Source: Verrucomicrobiales bacterium
Lineage (GTDB): Bacteria; Verrucomicrobiota; Verrucomicrobiia; Verrucomicrobiales; DEV007
NCBI GenBank assembly: GCA_016795385.1
Contig: JAEUHI010000034.1
Location: forward strand, 1 to 60,799
Length of the DNA: 60,799 nt
Reading direction: 5' to 3'
The position numbers and the translations under genes are program-made. Every line of letters starts with the position of its first letter. Position 1 is the stretch's first letter. The notes under the pieces are model-generated. The model searched no databases, was not told the DNA's origin, and saw only the letters and a program-made list of their open reading frames with translations. Shown in pieces: positions 1 to 8,496 of the stretch.

Positions 1-270
1 AACCGTTCCAAGTGCATCCTGAACATCTCCAACGTCCAGAAGGCCGTCCGTTCCTACCAGAACCTTTACGAAAAGGCCGTCGGTGACGCCCTCGTCCAAG
101 CGACGCTCGCCGGATCCGGCAAGCTCCTCGAGACCGTCCCGACCTGCCCCAGCAGCGGCACCTACACCTGGCTCGGCACCGTCCCCGCCGTGGGCACCGC
201 CTACCTCACCTGCTCGAAGGCCGCCGTCGCCGATGGTGACCACAAGCCCACCACCACCGCCGGCTGGTGA
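1..270 (+). CDS. Type IV pilin-like / pseudopilin protein, C-terminal part (5' end outside window)
   Basis: An open frame runs from base 1 to a TGA at 268-270 (89 codons) with no start inside the window. The segment begins NRSKCILN, has a short amphipathic helix (VQKAVRSYQNLYEK), then a CPSSGTYTW block, a second cysteine (YLTCSK) and an HK near the end. That pattern (N-terminal helix end, C-P-x-x-G-x-Y, late cysteine) is usual for the globular part of type IV pilin-like proteins of PVC bacteria. It leads into a secretion/pilus operon on the same strand, which fits a major pseudopilin. The hydrophobic prepilin helix and cleavage site should lie just upstream of the window. Family assignment is good; whether it is a true pilin or a T2SS pseudopilin cannot be told. 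Confidence 0.72.
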   Translation, partial: NRSKCILNISNVQKAVRSYQNLYEKAVGDALVQATLAGSGKLLETVPTCPSSGTYTWLGTVPAVGTAYLTCSKAAVADGDHKPTTTAGW

Positions 271-316
271 TTCCCCGGGGGCTCCGGCAACGAAGCCCTG
301 ATTTGATTGATTCGTT

Positions 317-348
317 CCCGGTCCCGGAAGTCCGCTTCCGGGACCGGG
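317..348 (+). terminator. Strong perfect hairpin between pilin-like gene and downstream operon
   Basis: A perfect 14-bp stem (317-330 with 335-348, CCCGGTCCCGGAAG and its complement) encloses the 4-nt loop TCCG. It lies 46 bases after the pilin stop. There is no T-run after it, so it is not a classical intrinsic terminator. A stabilising or partial-attenuation hairpin that lets the pilin be made in excess over the downstream genes is a reasonable inference. Confidence 0.55.
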
Positions 349-462
349 CCGACCAAAGGTCCGAACGGAACGCCCTTTCCTGAAGCAAGCACAGACAACG
401 CCTGTTTTTCCTTCGGCAAACGACGCCCTCCCTCTTTTCTCTCCCAACCTTCCCTGACGTTT

Positions 463-2301
463 ATGGAACTTCTTCCCGTCAACGCCTCGCCCCTGAAGAT
501 CTACAGCCAGGCGAAGCGCATCCTCAAGTCGACCAGCAGGGCGAAAGAGCCGGACTGGTACAAGCCCGCCCACGAGCTGAATCTCCAGTGGCACCTCTGG
601 ATCGGAGCGCATTCCGGCGTCAGCGCGATCTACAGCCGTTCGCTGAGGCAGTGGTGGACCGGCCCCGACCTTCCCTCCGTCTCGCTCGAGGTCGACGAAC
701 ATGGAATCCAGCAGGGCCTCGACAAGGGCTCGCGCGACGCCGTGCACGAGTTGATCCGCAAAATCCTCGCGGCGAAGGAATTCGGTGCCAAAGCGAAATC
801 CCTCGGCGTAGTCATCCACCTCGGCGATGGCATCCGGATCCGCGATCTTTCTCCGGACTTCGCCGGTGACGACGACTTCGACGGCCTCAACGAACTCCTC
901 ATTTCCGCACCCGATGTCGCCCTGGGTGACGATTCGATCGATACGAGCGAGGGGAAATGGCGCATCCTTCCCCTCGCCGGCATCCAGGAGGGACCAAAGC
1001 GATCCCTTGCGGTCCAGGTCTCATCCAAGCTGAAGATCGTTGCCGATGAGATCGAAAACTACGGGGAGATGCGCAACATCCCCGTCGTCGTCAACACGCG
1101 CTCGGCCCAGCTCGAGTCGCTGTCGGGACTCGCCTATGCCTTTCCCGAGATCCTTTCCGTGGGCGCCGGCTCGACCCTGGCCCTCATCCAGTACGAGACG
1201 ATGACGTTGCTCTTTGCGATTGGCAATCGCGGAGAGCTCCAGCTCGTCCGTCCGCTCATGCACCGGGGCACGCCTCACCTGTCCCCGACGGAGACCCACG
1301 AGGTTCTTTCACAGACAGCAGCCCTCCTGAACATCAAGGATGCGACGATCGTGCTCGCCTCGGTTTCAGGACTCACCGAGGAGAGACTCCAAGCCCTCCT
1401 TGAGCCCTATCGCGAGCAATTCCCCAACGCCCGGGTGAATTGCTTCGATCTTCGCAACAGCCCTCTGACGGAGGGGATCCCCGGCAGCCGCTTCGAGTTC
1501 GCCGTCTCCGTCATCGAGGGATCTCCCCGCACCGACGAGGCCCCCTTCCAGAAACAACTCCGCGATCGCTGGACCCGCCAGGACTTCTACGGGCCTTCCA
1601 AAGAGGAGCAGGCCCGCATCCCGCAGCGGGCGGACCTTCAACTTCTGAAATTCAGCGGCATCGCGCAGAAAATCGCCTTTGTCGCGATTCTCGCCTTCTG
1701 CGGGTGGACCGGAATGGACTTCGTCACCAAAATGCGTTCCGAAGCCTGGAAACTGTCGCCCGACGATGCGCAGCGCATGGAAACGCAGCTCGCCAGCCTG
1801 CAGAAAGAACGCCGCGAGTGGCAGCACTGGGACCGGCTTCTTGAGAAACGCTCGGAAGGTTGGCTCGCCCTTGAAGCCCTTCTCGAACTATTCCCTGCCG
1901 ATGGTGGCGTCATCCTTCGTGACGCCAATTTCCGGGTGGAGACCGAGGACACCGCCCGCACCCAGGAAGTCGAAGCTCTCGGCCTGAAGCGGCAGTGGGA
2001 TATCGCCGGCTTCGCCAACCCCGAGCTCGCCGCGTCATTGCCGACGCTTGGAAGCCGCACCCGCGTCGCCGAACTCCTCAATGGCATCGCAGAGCGGAAT
2101 CACGCGCCCTACCTGGCCGTAAACACCGATACCCGTGACCTCCAGGTCACCTTGCAGCAGAAGCAGGGCACCATGCCACCGACCCGGGAATTCCCAGCCA
2201 AAGTCGCCCGCCACTTCCGCACCGCTTTTGAACTCAACATCACCCAGAGCCTGAGTTCGAAGGACGATCTCGCCATCAACATTTCCAAAGCCAGCGAATG
2301 A
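463..2301 (+). CDS. GspL/PilM-PilN-like inner-membrane assembly protein
   Basis: 612 residues from the ATG at 463; the frame stays open upstream to 307 but that part is Arg/Pro/Ser-rich and overlaps the hairpin, so the shorter start is preferred. Residues 1-400 look cytoplasmic and have the size of an actin-like PilM/GspL domain. One membrane segment sits at about 403-421 (KIAFVAILAFCGWTGMDFV). It is followed by a charged coiled coil (about 430-465) and a periplasmic region, the GspL order. The next gene starts inside the stop codon (ATGA) and has the size and topology of GspM/PilO. The function, anchoring the cytoplasmic ATPase to the envelope complex, is inferred from topology and context; sequence identity to GspL is weak. 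The leader is pyrimidine-rich and has no Shine-Dalgarno. Confidence 0.62.
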   Translation: MELLPVNASPLKIYSQAKRILKSTSRAKEPDWYKPAHELNLQWHLWIGAHSGVSAIYSRSLRQWWTGPDLPSVSLEVDEHGIQQGLDKGSRDAVHELIRKILAAKEFGAKAKSLGVVIHLGDGIRIRDLSPDFAGDDDFDGLNELLISAPDVALGDDSIDTSEGKWRILPLAGIQEGPKRSLAVQVSSKLKIVADEIENYGEMRNIPVVVNTRSAQLESLSGLAYAFPEILSVGAGSTLALIQYETMTLLFAIGNRGELQLVRPLMHRGTPHLSPTETHEVLSQTAALLNIKDATIVLASVSGLTEERLQALLEPYREQFPNARVNCFDLRNSPLTEGIPGSRFEFAVSVIEGSPRTDEAPFQKQLRDRWTRQDFYGPSKEEQARIPQRADLQLLKFSGIAQKIAFVAILAFCGWTGMDFVTKMRSEAWKLSPDDAQRMETQLASLQKERREWQHWDRLLEKRSEGWLALEALLELFPADGGVILRDANFRVETEDTARTQEVEALGLKRQWDIAGFANPELAASLPTLGSRTRVAELLNGIAERNHAPYLAVNTDTRDLQVTLQQKQGTMPPTREFPAKVARHFRTAFELNITQSLSSKDDLAINISKASE

Positions 2302-2882
2302 ACATTTCCCCCCACCGCCAGGCGATCGTTGTTTTCGGCATCGCCGCCCCCGCCTTCCTCCTCATCGCCGTCTCCGTGGCGACCTTCATCGGCAGCTCGA
2401 AACTGAAAACGAGCTTTGAGATGAAGGTCCAGACGCTCGAGCGTTTCCAGACCGCCGACGCCCAGGTCAAGGAACTCGAGGCCTTCCTCACCACGGAGAA
2501 CCGGCGCGAGAAGACCGCCTACTGGACTTCCAAGGTGGAGAAAGACGTCGTCGAATCCCTCACGGAGAATCTCGACAAGATCCTCGCCAAATACGACCCC
2601 GAAGTCCTCCGGCAGACGGAAATGGGTCAGGCCACGGGAGCCAGCGGCCTCGGAGCCAAGTCCAAACATCCCCACACCCGCATGCAGCTCAGCTTTGAAG
2701 GGGGATTCAAGCCGATGCAGCTGCTCCTCGCCGAACTGGAGACCGAGATGCCCCACCTCGTTCTCGAAAGCATGGCCGTCACCCCCCGTCCCGCCACCTC
2801 GGAGGCCGACAAGAGCACGCTTCAATTCCGCGTCGTCTACCTCTGCTGGGAAAAACCGAAAGCGCCCACCGCACCGCAATGA
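2298..2882 (+). CDS. GspM/PilO-like inner-membrane protein
   Basis: 194 residues. One N-terminal membrane segment (about 8-29, AIVVFGIAAPAFLLIAVSVA) is followed by a coiled-coil stretch (about 30-100) and a small alpha/beta domain. This is the architecture of PilO/GspM, which pairs with PilN/GspL in the periplasm. Its ATG overlaps the stop of the GspL-like gene by 4 nt and its own stop overlaps the next start by 4 nt, so the three genes are probably translationally coupled. I assign it from position and topology; no diagnostic motif is visible. Confidence 0.58.
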   Translation: MNISPHRQAIVVFGIAAPAFLLIAVSVATFIGSSKLKTSFEMKVQTLERFQTADAQVKELEAFLTTENRREKTAYWTSKVEKDVVESLTENLDKILAKYDPEVLRQTEMGQATGASGLGAKSKHPHTRMQLSFEGGFKPMQLLLAELETEMPHLVLESMAVTPRPATSEADKSTLQFRVVYLCWEKPKAPTAPQ

Positions 2883-3682
2883 AACCGCTTCCTCTGATCC
2901 TTCATTCCCTCTTTGTCCTCGCCATTCCGGCGTTCGCCCAACAGGGAGGCGTACCTCCCCAGCCGGGAGCCATGCCTCCCGCTCCCAACTCGGCCCCGGC
3001 CGCCCAGGGCTCCACTACCGACATCACGGGTGGCACGATCGTCTCGGGTAGCCTCGCCGCGCTCCCGGCCGGCGGAGAGTCCCCGGCCCCCGGTGGGGAA
3101 CCCGTCGCCGAACCTGCCGAACCTGCTTCGGCGAACGAAGCCCCCGTTCCTCCGTCGAACACTCCCCCCGGCCTGCCAGAAGCAGCTGCGGCAGAGACCG
3201 GTGCGAAAGTGGATTTCCTTCAACGCTCCAACCTCGTCCTCGCCAAACTCCTCGAGAGCGAGCGTGCCGTCGATCCCTTCGGCCTGACGATGGACCCGGC
3301 CAACGCGAAAGAGGCCCCCCTCCTCGCCGACCAATATCAGGAAGCGGAAGAGACGACCGTGGTGAACAACTCCATGCTCAAGAACGCCCTCCTTACGCTG
3401 CCCATCACGGGGGTCTATCCCCAACGTGAGCAGCTCGTGATCGGGGCCCGTTCTTTCAAGGTCGGTGATCAGTTCGGCATGAAACTCCAGGATCTCACGA
3501 TCCGCCTCCGCTTCGAGGGCATCCGCAATGGCGAAGTCTTCTTCAAGGACATGGAGACCCGCGAGGTCACCTCCGTGCCCTTCAATACACGCCCCGCCGA
3601 GTTCGAGCCCATGGTGAAAGGCTCCAAACGCGCTCCCGGATCCGGCATCGTTCCGATGAACGACCTCTACATCGCGAACTAA
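2879..3682 (+). CDS. Secreted Pro/Ala-rich protein, PilP/GspC-like position
   Basis: 267 residues. A signal peptide (MKPLPLILHSLFVLAIPAFA, cleavage after AFA) precedes a low-complexity Pro/Ala/Gly region (about 20-105). A folded C-terminal part of about 150 residues includes ITGVYPQREQLVIGARSFKVGDQF and ends near residue 267. A periplasmic protein with a disordered tether placed just before the secretin matches the job of PilP or GspC, which links inner-membrane components to the secretin. That is inference from context. The start overlaps the previous stop (ATGA). Confidence 0.55.
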   Translation: MKPLPLILHSLFVLAIPAFAQQGGVPPQPGAMPPAPNSAPAAQGSTTDITGGTIVSGSLAALPAGGESPAPGGEPVAEPAEPASANEAPVPPSNTPPGLPEAAAAETGAKVDFLQRSNLVLAKLLESERAVDPFGLTMDPANAKEAPLLADQYQEAEETTVVNNSMLKNALLTLPITGVYPQREQLVIGARSFKVGDQFGMKLQDLTIRLRFEGIRNGEVFFKDMETREVTSVPFNTRPAEFEPMVKGSKRAPGSGIVPMNDLYIAN

Positions 3683-3783
3683 AAAATTTTATAAAAATTT
3701 TTCATTAATCCTTGCTTAATACTCATATTTATAGTATTTGTGATTATTATCGGATCTTCAATCTTCTTCACCCATCCCACTTC
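3683..3783 (+). promoter_or_regulatory. AT-rich probable promoter region before the secretin gene
   Basis: This 101-bp gap is strikingly AT-rich against its surroundings (AAAAAATTTTATAAAA at its start, TTGCTTAATACTC at 3712, TATAGTATTT at 3730). A -35-like TTGCTT (3712-3717) and -10-like TATAGT/TAGTAT are present, but their spacing (12-14 nt) is short, so the exact promoter is uncertain. It is the only sizeable gap in the first 8.4 kb of the operon, consistent with an internal promoter for the secretin. Confidence 0.4.
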
Positions 3784-6102
3784 ATGAGAATCAAAGAAAT
3801 CTCAACCCTGGTCGGCGCCGGGATTTTGTCACTCGCAGCCGTGCTGGTCCTCGAGACCGGCGGCTCGAAACATGCGGACGCGGAGGCCTTGGCCTCGCTC
3901 GACTTTGAAGACACCTCCAGCCTGATCGAATACTCCTTCCCTGCCCCGACGGCCGAGCCTCCGGCAAAGCCAGGTGAAGCAGCCGCGGCCGAACCGGCCC
4001 CGGTGGAGCCCGTCGATACCGATCCCGCCACCGCCGCGACGGATGCGGCATCGAAGCTCAAGGAAATGCTCTTTGATGCCGCCAAAGGCGGTGATGAAGA
4101 AAAGGATTCCGCCCCTGCTGGAGAGCCGGCAGAGCCCGCTTTGGCTGAAGGCTCCACGCCCGCTCCCGCCGGAGGAGCCGAGCCGACCCCAACGGGTGGT
4201 ACGAGCACTCCCCTGGCTGGGATCGCCGATCCAGTCGACGAGCCCGCCGACGGTACCTCCCCCGTTGAACTCCCTGATGCGACCACGCCTGCTACCGGTG
4301 CCACTCCCGCACCGGAAGGAGATCTTTCCGACAACTTCCTGAAGGCCGTCGCCGCCGCCACCGACAAGGCGACTGGCGATGCCACCGCCGAAGCCGGCAC
4401 AGGGGAAGAAGGAGCCGCCCAGCCTTCCATCATCGAAGAAACGCCCGATGGTTTCTGGCTGAAGTCCGCCAAGCTGAACGACGTCTTCCAACACCTCGCC
4501 CAGCTCGCCGACATGCAGTATTTCCACAACACCGAGCTCGAGGCCCCCAACTTCGTCGTCACCGGCCAGCTCATGAACGACGACCCCATCAACCAGATGG
4601 AGGAGCTCGCCCTCATGTATGGCATCACCATCCACCAGAAGGGCAACACCGTCTACGCTCTCAATTCCGCGCAGCTCTCGCAACTGCCGACCGAGCCTTT
4701 CCGCTACCAGCTGAAGTATCTCCGTCCGAAGGACATCGAGCAGATCAAGCTCATTCTCCAGCCCTTCCTCACCCCGGGTTCCGGCATCATCGAGTATGAG
4801 ACGAAAACGAACACGCTCATCGTCATGGACAATTCCCGCAAGCTCGATGCCTTGGCCATCTTCCTCGATCAGATCGACCAGCCCAAGCAGCAGATCGCGA
4901 TCGAGACCCGCATCCTCCGCGTCTCGAGCTCCTCGCGGAACCGCATCGGGGTCGATTGGAACGCCGTGCTCGGTGAAGGCATCGAATTCAGCGGCGCATC
5001 CAGCTTGAACGCCCTCTTCAATTTGCCCGAGCTCGATACCGTCACCCAGGTGCTCACGGCCACGGGAACGGGAACTCCGCTGCAGGTGGTGAAGAACAAC
5101 CTCAACTACGACTACACGAGCGACCGCACCAAGACCAACAACGAAGCGAACCTCGTCCTCAACCCCCTCCAGCTCAGCGCGGTCCTGCGTGCTCTGAATG
5201 CCGGTGGCCTCGCCGAGCAGGAGTCGAGCCCCACGCTCATCGCCGAAGACAACGAGGAAGGCCTCATTTCCATCATCGACCGGATTCCGATCATCACTTC
5301 GACGATCAGCGAGACCTCCGCCGGGCAGAACATCACGGAAGAAGTCCGCTACAAGATCGATGAAGAGGATCCGGCTGGCAACCCATCGGATACCCGCGAA
5401 GTCGGTGTCTCCGTGGCGGTCACTCCGACAATCCTGCCCGACAACACGATCCGCATGTCGTTGCGCCCGCGCTCCGCCCAGGTCGTCGACTATGTCGAAG
5501 GCCCCACCGGAAACCTCTACCCCCGCGTCAACGAATCCACCGTCACGACGACGGCACGGGTCCCCAATGGACACTCCCTCCTCATCGGTGGTTTCTACGA
5601 AGAGATCTCGTCGGACAAGACCAACAAAGTCCCCGTCCTCGGCGACATCCCCGCGGTCAATCTCCTCTTCAAGTCGACTGATACCGAGAAGGAACACACC
5701 AGCCTCGTCTTCATCGTCACACCGAAACTCTACCGCCCCGAGATCACGACGGAGAACGACATCACGAGCCACGAAATCCACGAGAGCCACATCCTGCCCT
5801 CGAACCACGACTACCCCGATCGGCGCAACCCCGGCTTCAACCACCGTCCGAACATGCGCAACACGGTGAACAACACCTTCAACCGCTACGAGCCCGACGC
5901 TCCCTCGAACCTTCTCAACCCCGAGCATCCCTACAACCGCCCCGAATCCCTCCCCGTCCACGGGAAGGACTACGATCGCGAGCCTCAGTTCGCCCAGGGC
6001 GAGAGCCCCGAAGTGACGGTGCGCCCCGTCGGTGAAGGCAAAAAGAACGGGGGCCTCTTCGGCAAGATGTTCGGAGGCAACAAGAAGAACCAGGTGCCAT
6101 GA
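3784..6102 (+). CDS. Outer-membrane secretin (GspD/PilQ family)
   Basis: 772 residues from the ATG at 3784. An upstream in-frame start (3712) would place Cys/Tyr-rich residues before the hydrophobic segment and is not preferred. Order: membrane or signal-like segment (about 8-25); long Ala/Pro/Glu/Thr low-complexity linker (about 40-210); N0/STN-like domain (about 232-295, NDVFQHLAQLADMQYFH); N1-like domain (about 305-366, LKYLRPKDIEQIKLILQPFL); secretin core (about 470-655) with GVSVAVTPTILPDNTIRM, the VPNGHSLLIGGFYEE loop and VPVLGDIPAVNLLFKS. The last 110 residues are Asn/Pro/Arg-rich. It forms the outer-membrane channel of the machine encoded by the neighbours. The Pro-rich linker is unusually long. 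Confidence 0.93.
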   Translation: MRIKEISTLVGAGILSLAAVLVLETGGSKHADAEALASLDFEDTSSLIEYSFPAPTAEPPAKPGEAAAAEPAPVEPVDTDPATAATDAASKLKEMLFDAAKGGDEEKDSAPAGEPAEPALAEGSTPAPAGGAEPTPTGGTSTPLAGIADPVDEPADGTSPVELPDATTPATGATPAPEGDLSDNFLKAVAAATDKATGDATAEAGTGEEGAAQPSIIEETPDGFWLKSAKLNDVFQHLAQLADMQYFHNTELEAPNFVVTGQLMNDDPINQMEELALMYGITIHQKGNTVYALNSAQLSQLPTEPFRYQLKYLRPKDIEQIKLILQPFLTPGSGIIEYETKTNTLIVMDNSRKLDALAIFLDQIDQPKQQIAIETRILRVSSSSRNRIGVDWNAVLGEGIEFSGASSLNALFNLPELDTVTQVLTATGTGTPLQVVKNNLNYDYTSDRTKTNNEANLVLNPLQLSAVLRALNAGGLAEQESSPTLIAEDNEEGLISIIDRIPIITSTISETSAGQNITEEVRYKIDEEDPAGNPSDTREVGVSVAVTPTILPDNTIRMSLRPRSAQVVDYVEGPTGNLYPRVNESTVTTTARVPNGHSLLIGGFYEEISSDKTNKVPVLGDIPAVNLLFKSTDTEKEHTSLVFIVTPKLYRPEITTENDITSHEIHESHILPSNHDYPDRRNPGFNHRPNMRNTVNNTFNRYEPDAPSNLLNPEHPYNRPESLPVHGKDYDREPQFAQGESPEVTVRPVGEGKKNGGLFGKMFGGNKKNQVP

Positions 6103-6776
6103 GCCACGCGACCATTCCCAAGAATCAAGCGACCCCGGCCACATCCCCGACACCTCAATCTTCCGCCCACCACGCACCACAGGGGGGCACGGGATCGGAG
6201 CCGGCTCCGGAGCCCAGCCGCATCCCCACCACGGATCTCCTTCGGCGTCAGATGGCGCACTGCGGGGAGTATACCTTCCAAGCGCTGAACAAGATCGGCA
6301 AACTCAGCGTCGAGGACACCGGCCGCATCACCCAGCAATACCTGAAGTATCTCAACACCGCGGAAAAGGGCCGGCCCTTCATGGACGCCCTCCTTTTCCT
6401 CTACTTCGAGGGCTGGAAACGACCCGAGCTCGACGCCCGCGACACCATCGTGCGCCTCACCAAATCGCTCACCACCTATTCCAAGACGAAGATCACCCAT
6501 CTCGCCTTCGCCCACCAGACGGACACCCCGATCGAATTCTACAACTCCTTCCCCGCGATCTCGGAGATCAGCCGCCTCCTCGGCACTCCCGTCATCCAGG
6601 TGAACGAAAAAGACTTCTTCACCGTCACCTGCATCAATCCCTTCACCGCCACCGCCACGGCACGTCTCATCTCGAATGAGATCCAGCACGAAGTCGGACG
6701 CAAGCCCTTCTTCTTCATCACCACCACGGACATGAACGCCTGGAAATACCTGCTCGGCAGGCACTTCGGAGCATGA
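6099..6776 (+). CDS. Stand-alone GspE N-terminal (MshEN)-like protein
   Basis: 225 residues, overlapping the secretin stop by 4 nt and the ATPase start by 4 nt. The first 40 residues are Pro/Ser/Thr-rich. The rest is alpha/beta; its end (INPFTATATARLISNEIQHEVG, then FFITTTDMNAWKYLLGRHFGA) resembles the second half of the MshEN/GspE-N domain that precedes the motor domain in assembly ATPases. The neighbouring ATPase has its own similar N-terminal region, so this looks like a duplicated, detached regulatory domain. A role in docking the ATPase to the GspL-like protein is inference. No catalytic motif is visible. Confidence 0.6.
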   Translation: MSHATIPKNQATPATSPTPQSSAHHAPQGGTGSEPAPEPSRIPTTDLLRRQMAHCGEYTFQALNKIGKLSVEDTGRITQQYLKYLNTAEKGRPFMDALLFLYFEGWKRPELDARDTIVRLTKSLTTYSKTKITHLAFAHQTDTPIEFYNSFPAISEISRLLGTPVIQVNEKDFFTVTCINPFTATATARLISNEIQHEVGRKPFFFITTTDMNAWKYLLGRHFGA

Positions 6777-8461
6777 ACCTGAACATCGGATTCCCACTCA
6801 ATGAGACCATCACCGAAGCGGTGCTGGATCAGTTGATCGCGTTCGATCCCACCCTGGGGGAACGTTCGCGCGAAGATATCCCGCGCACCTGCACCACCGT
6901 GCGCATCCTCTCCGCCGTCGGGACCATCACCGGCCTGCCCCTCTTCCTCAAGATCAAGGATTTCGTCGATCGGAACCTCCTCGAGCAGAGCGATCCGAAT
7001 CTCCTCAACCGCGGCATGTTCGTGCCGCTCTACAAGGATTCCGAGCAGGTCTACATCGCCGTCGCGAATCCCTGGGATCCGACCGCCGAAGACAGCATCT
7101 CGCAACAGTATCCCGAGCTGGAGGTCACGAAGATCCTCGCGCCCGCCGCCGAGATCACCCAGGCGATCGAAATGATCTCCCGGACCACGGGCCCCTCGCA
7201 GTCCGAGATCGATGCCATCGAGGTCGACGAAGGATCCGACGAGATCAATGATTTCAACGTGTCCGAAAAACACGACGAACCGCTCGCCCAGCTCATCGCC
7301 AAGATGGTCTCCGACGGCATCAAGAACCGCGCCTCGGACATCCACGTGAAATGCGAGAAAGACCGCGTCCACTACAGCTACCGGATCGACGGCGACATGG
7401 GCGAGAAATATGAGATCCCGTGGAAGCTGAAAGACCGGGTCGACGCCTTCCTCCTCAACCTCATGGGTCTCGCCCCCGAGGAGCGCGCGAAACGTCCCGG
7501 CATCTCCGGCCGCTTCACTGTCAATTACCTGCGCCGCTCCATCGACATGCGCTTCGAGCGCCACCGCACCTACCGCGGCTACCACGTCACGATGCGGATT
7601 CTCGACAAGAGCCACTTCGAGGCCAAACTCGGAGTCGGCTCGCTCGCCTTCGACGCCGCCACCCTCTTCGAGCTTGAGCGCGTCATGGCCATCCCCTCCG
7701 GGATCATCGTCATGTCCGGCCCCACCGGGTCCGGCAAATCGACGACGCTCAACGCGATGCTGCGCGAGCTGAACCGCCCCGAGGACAACATCCTCACCCT
7801 CGAAAACCCCGTCGAGGATGAAATCCCCGGCGTGATCCACTGTGACATCCGTCCCGCGGAGTTCAAGGCCATGATCGCCTCCTTCATGCGCTCCGACCCC
7901 GACATCATCCTCATGGGCGAGGTGCGCGACCACGACTCCGCCGAACTCGCGATCGAGGCCGCCATCACCGGCCACAAGGTGCTCACCACCATTCACACCC
8001 CGCGCGCCTCGCAGATCATCGAGCGTTTCGAACAGATCGGCATCGAGCGCTGGAAGATCGCCCAGACCCTCAAGGCCGCCTGCGCCCAGCGTCTCATCAA
8101 GGTGCTCTGCCCCTATTGCAAGGTTCGCAAGCCCGGCCTCACCGAACGCGAGATCCGCAAGTTCAACATGAGCGAGGAGTGGCGCGAGACCCCCATCTTC
8201 CATCGCAGCGTCGACGGCTGCAACGAGTGCGGCCACCGTGGCTATCTCGGCCGGGCCGCCATCCTCGAGATCATCCCCATTACTCCGGAATGGTCGGACG
8301 CCCTTTCCAAAGGCACCCTCAGCCCCTACGAGCTCGAGCTCGCCGTGCGCGAGCAGGGCATCCTCCCCTCCCTCCGCACCAGCGGTCTCAAGCTCGTCCG
8401 TGAAGGACGCACCGATCTCGATGCCCTCCGCAAGGCCATCGACATGTCCGTCACCGATTGA
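6773..8461 (+). CDS. Type II secretion / type IV pilus assembly ATPase (GspE/PilB family)
   Basis: 562 residues, a normal length. The N-terminal 160 residues are MshEN-like; the motor domain follows. Visible motifs: RASDIHVK, Walker A GPTGSGKST (about 315-323), the Asp box around LENPVED, Walker B with RSDPDIILMGEVRD, and the His box GHKVLTTIHT. Two Cys pairs near the C-terminus (CPYCK about 446, CNECGHRG about 484) form the C4 zinc site of GspE/PilB. The protein powers pilus or pseudopilus assembly from the cytoplasmic face. Its start overlaps the previous stop. Confidence 0.95.
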   Translation: MNLNIGFPLNETITEAVLDQLIAFDPTLGERSREDIPRTCTTVRILSAVGTITGLPLFLKIKDFVDRNLLEQSDPNLLNRGMFVPLYKDSEQVYIAVANPWDPTAEDSISQQYPELEVTKILAPAAEITQAIEMISRTTGPSQSEIDAIEVDEGSDEINDFNVSEKHDEPLAQLIAKMVSDGIKNRASDIHVKCEKDRVHYSYRIDGDMGEKYEIPWKLKDRVDAFLLNLMGLAPEERAKRPGISGRFTVNYLRRSIDMRFERHRTYRGYHVTMRILDKSHFEAKLGVGSLAFDAATLFELERVMAIPSGIIVMSGPTGSGKSTTLNAMLRELNRPEDNILTLENPVEDEIPGVIHCDIRPAEFKAMIASFMRSDPDIILMGEVRDHDSAELAIEAAITGHKVLTTIHTPRASQIIERFEQIGIERWKIAQTLKAACAQRLIKVLCPYCKVRKPGLTEREIRKFNMSEEWRETPIFHRSVDGCNECGHRGYLGRAAILEIIPITPEWSDALSKGTLSPYELELAVREQGILPSLRTSGLKLVREGRTDLDALRKAIDMSVTD

Positions 8462-8496
8462 TCGCCGCCCCCCTTTTCCTCCACCCGATCTTCCCC

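Noticed and set aside
3829..6180. 783-residue open frame on the minus strand, opposite the secretin gene
   Set aside because: It is the mirror of a well-supported secretin, has low-complexity Gly/Val/Asp content and no family resemblance; GC-rich codons leave long empty antisense frames.
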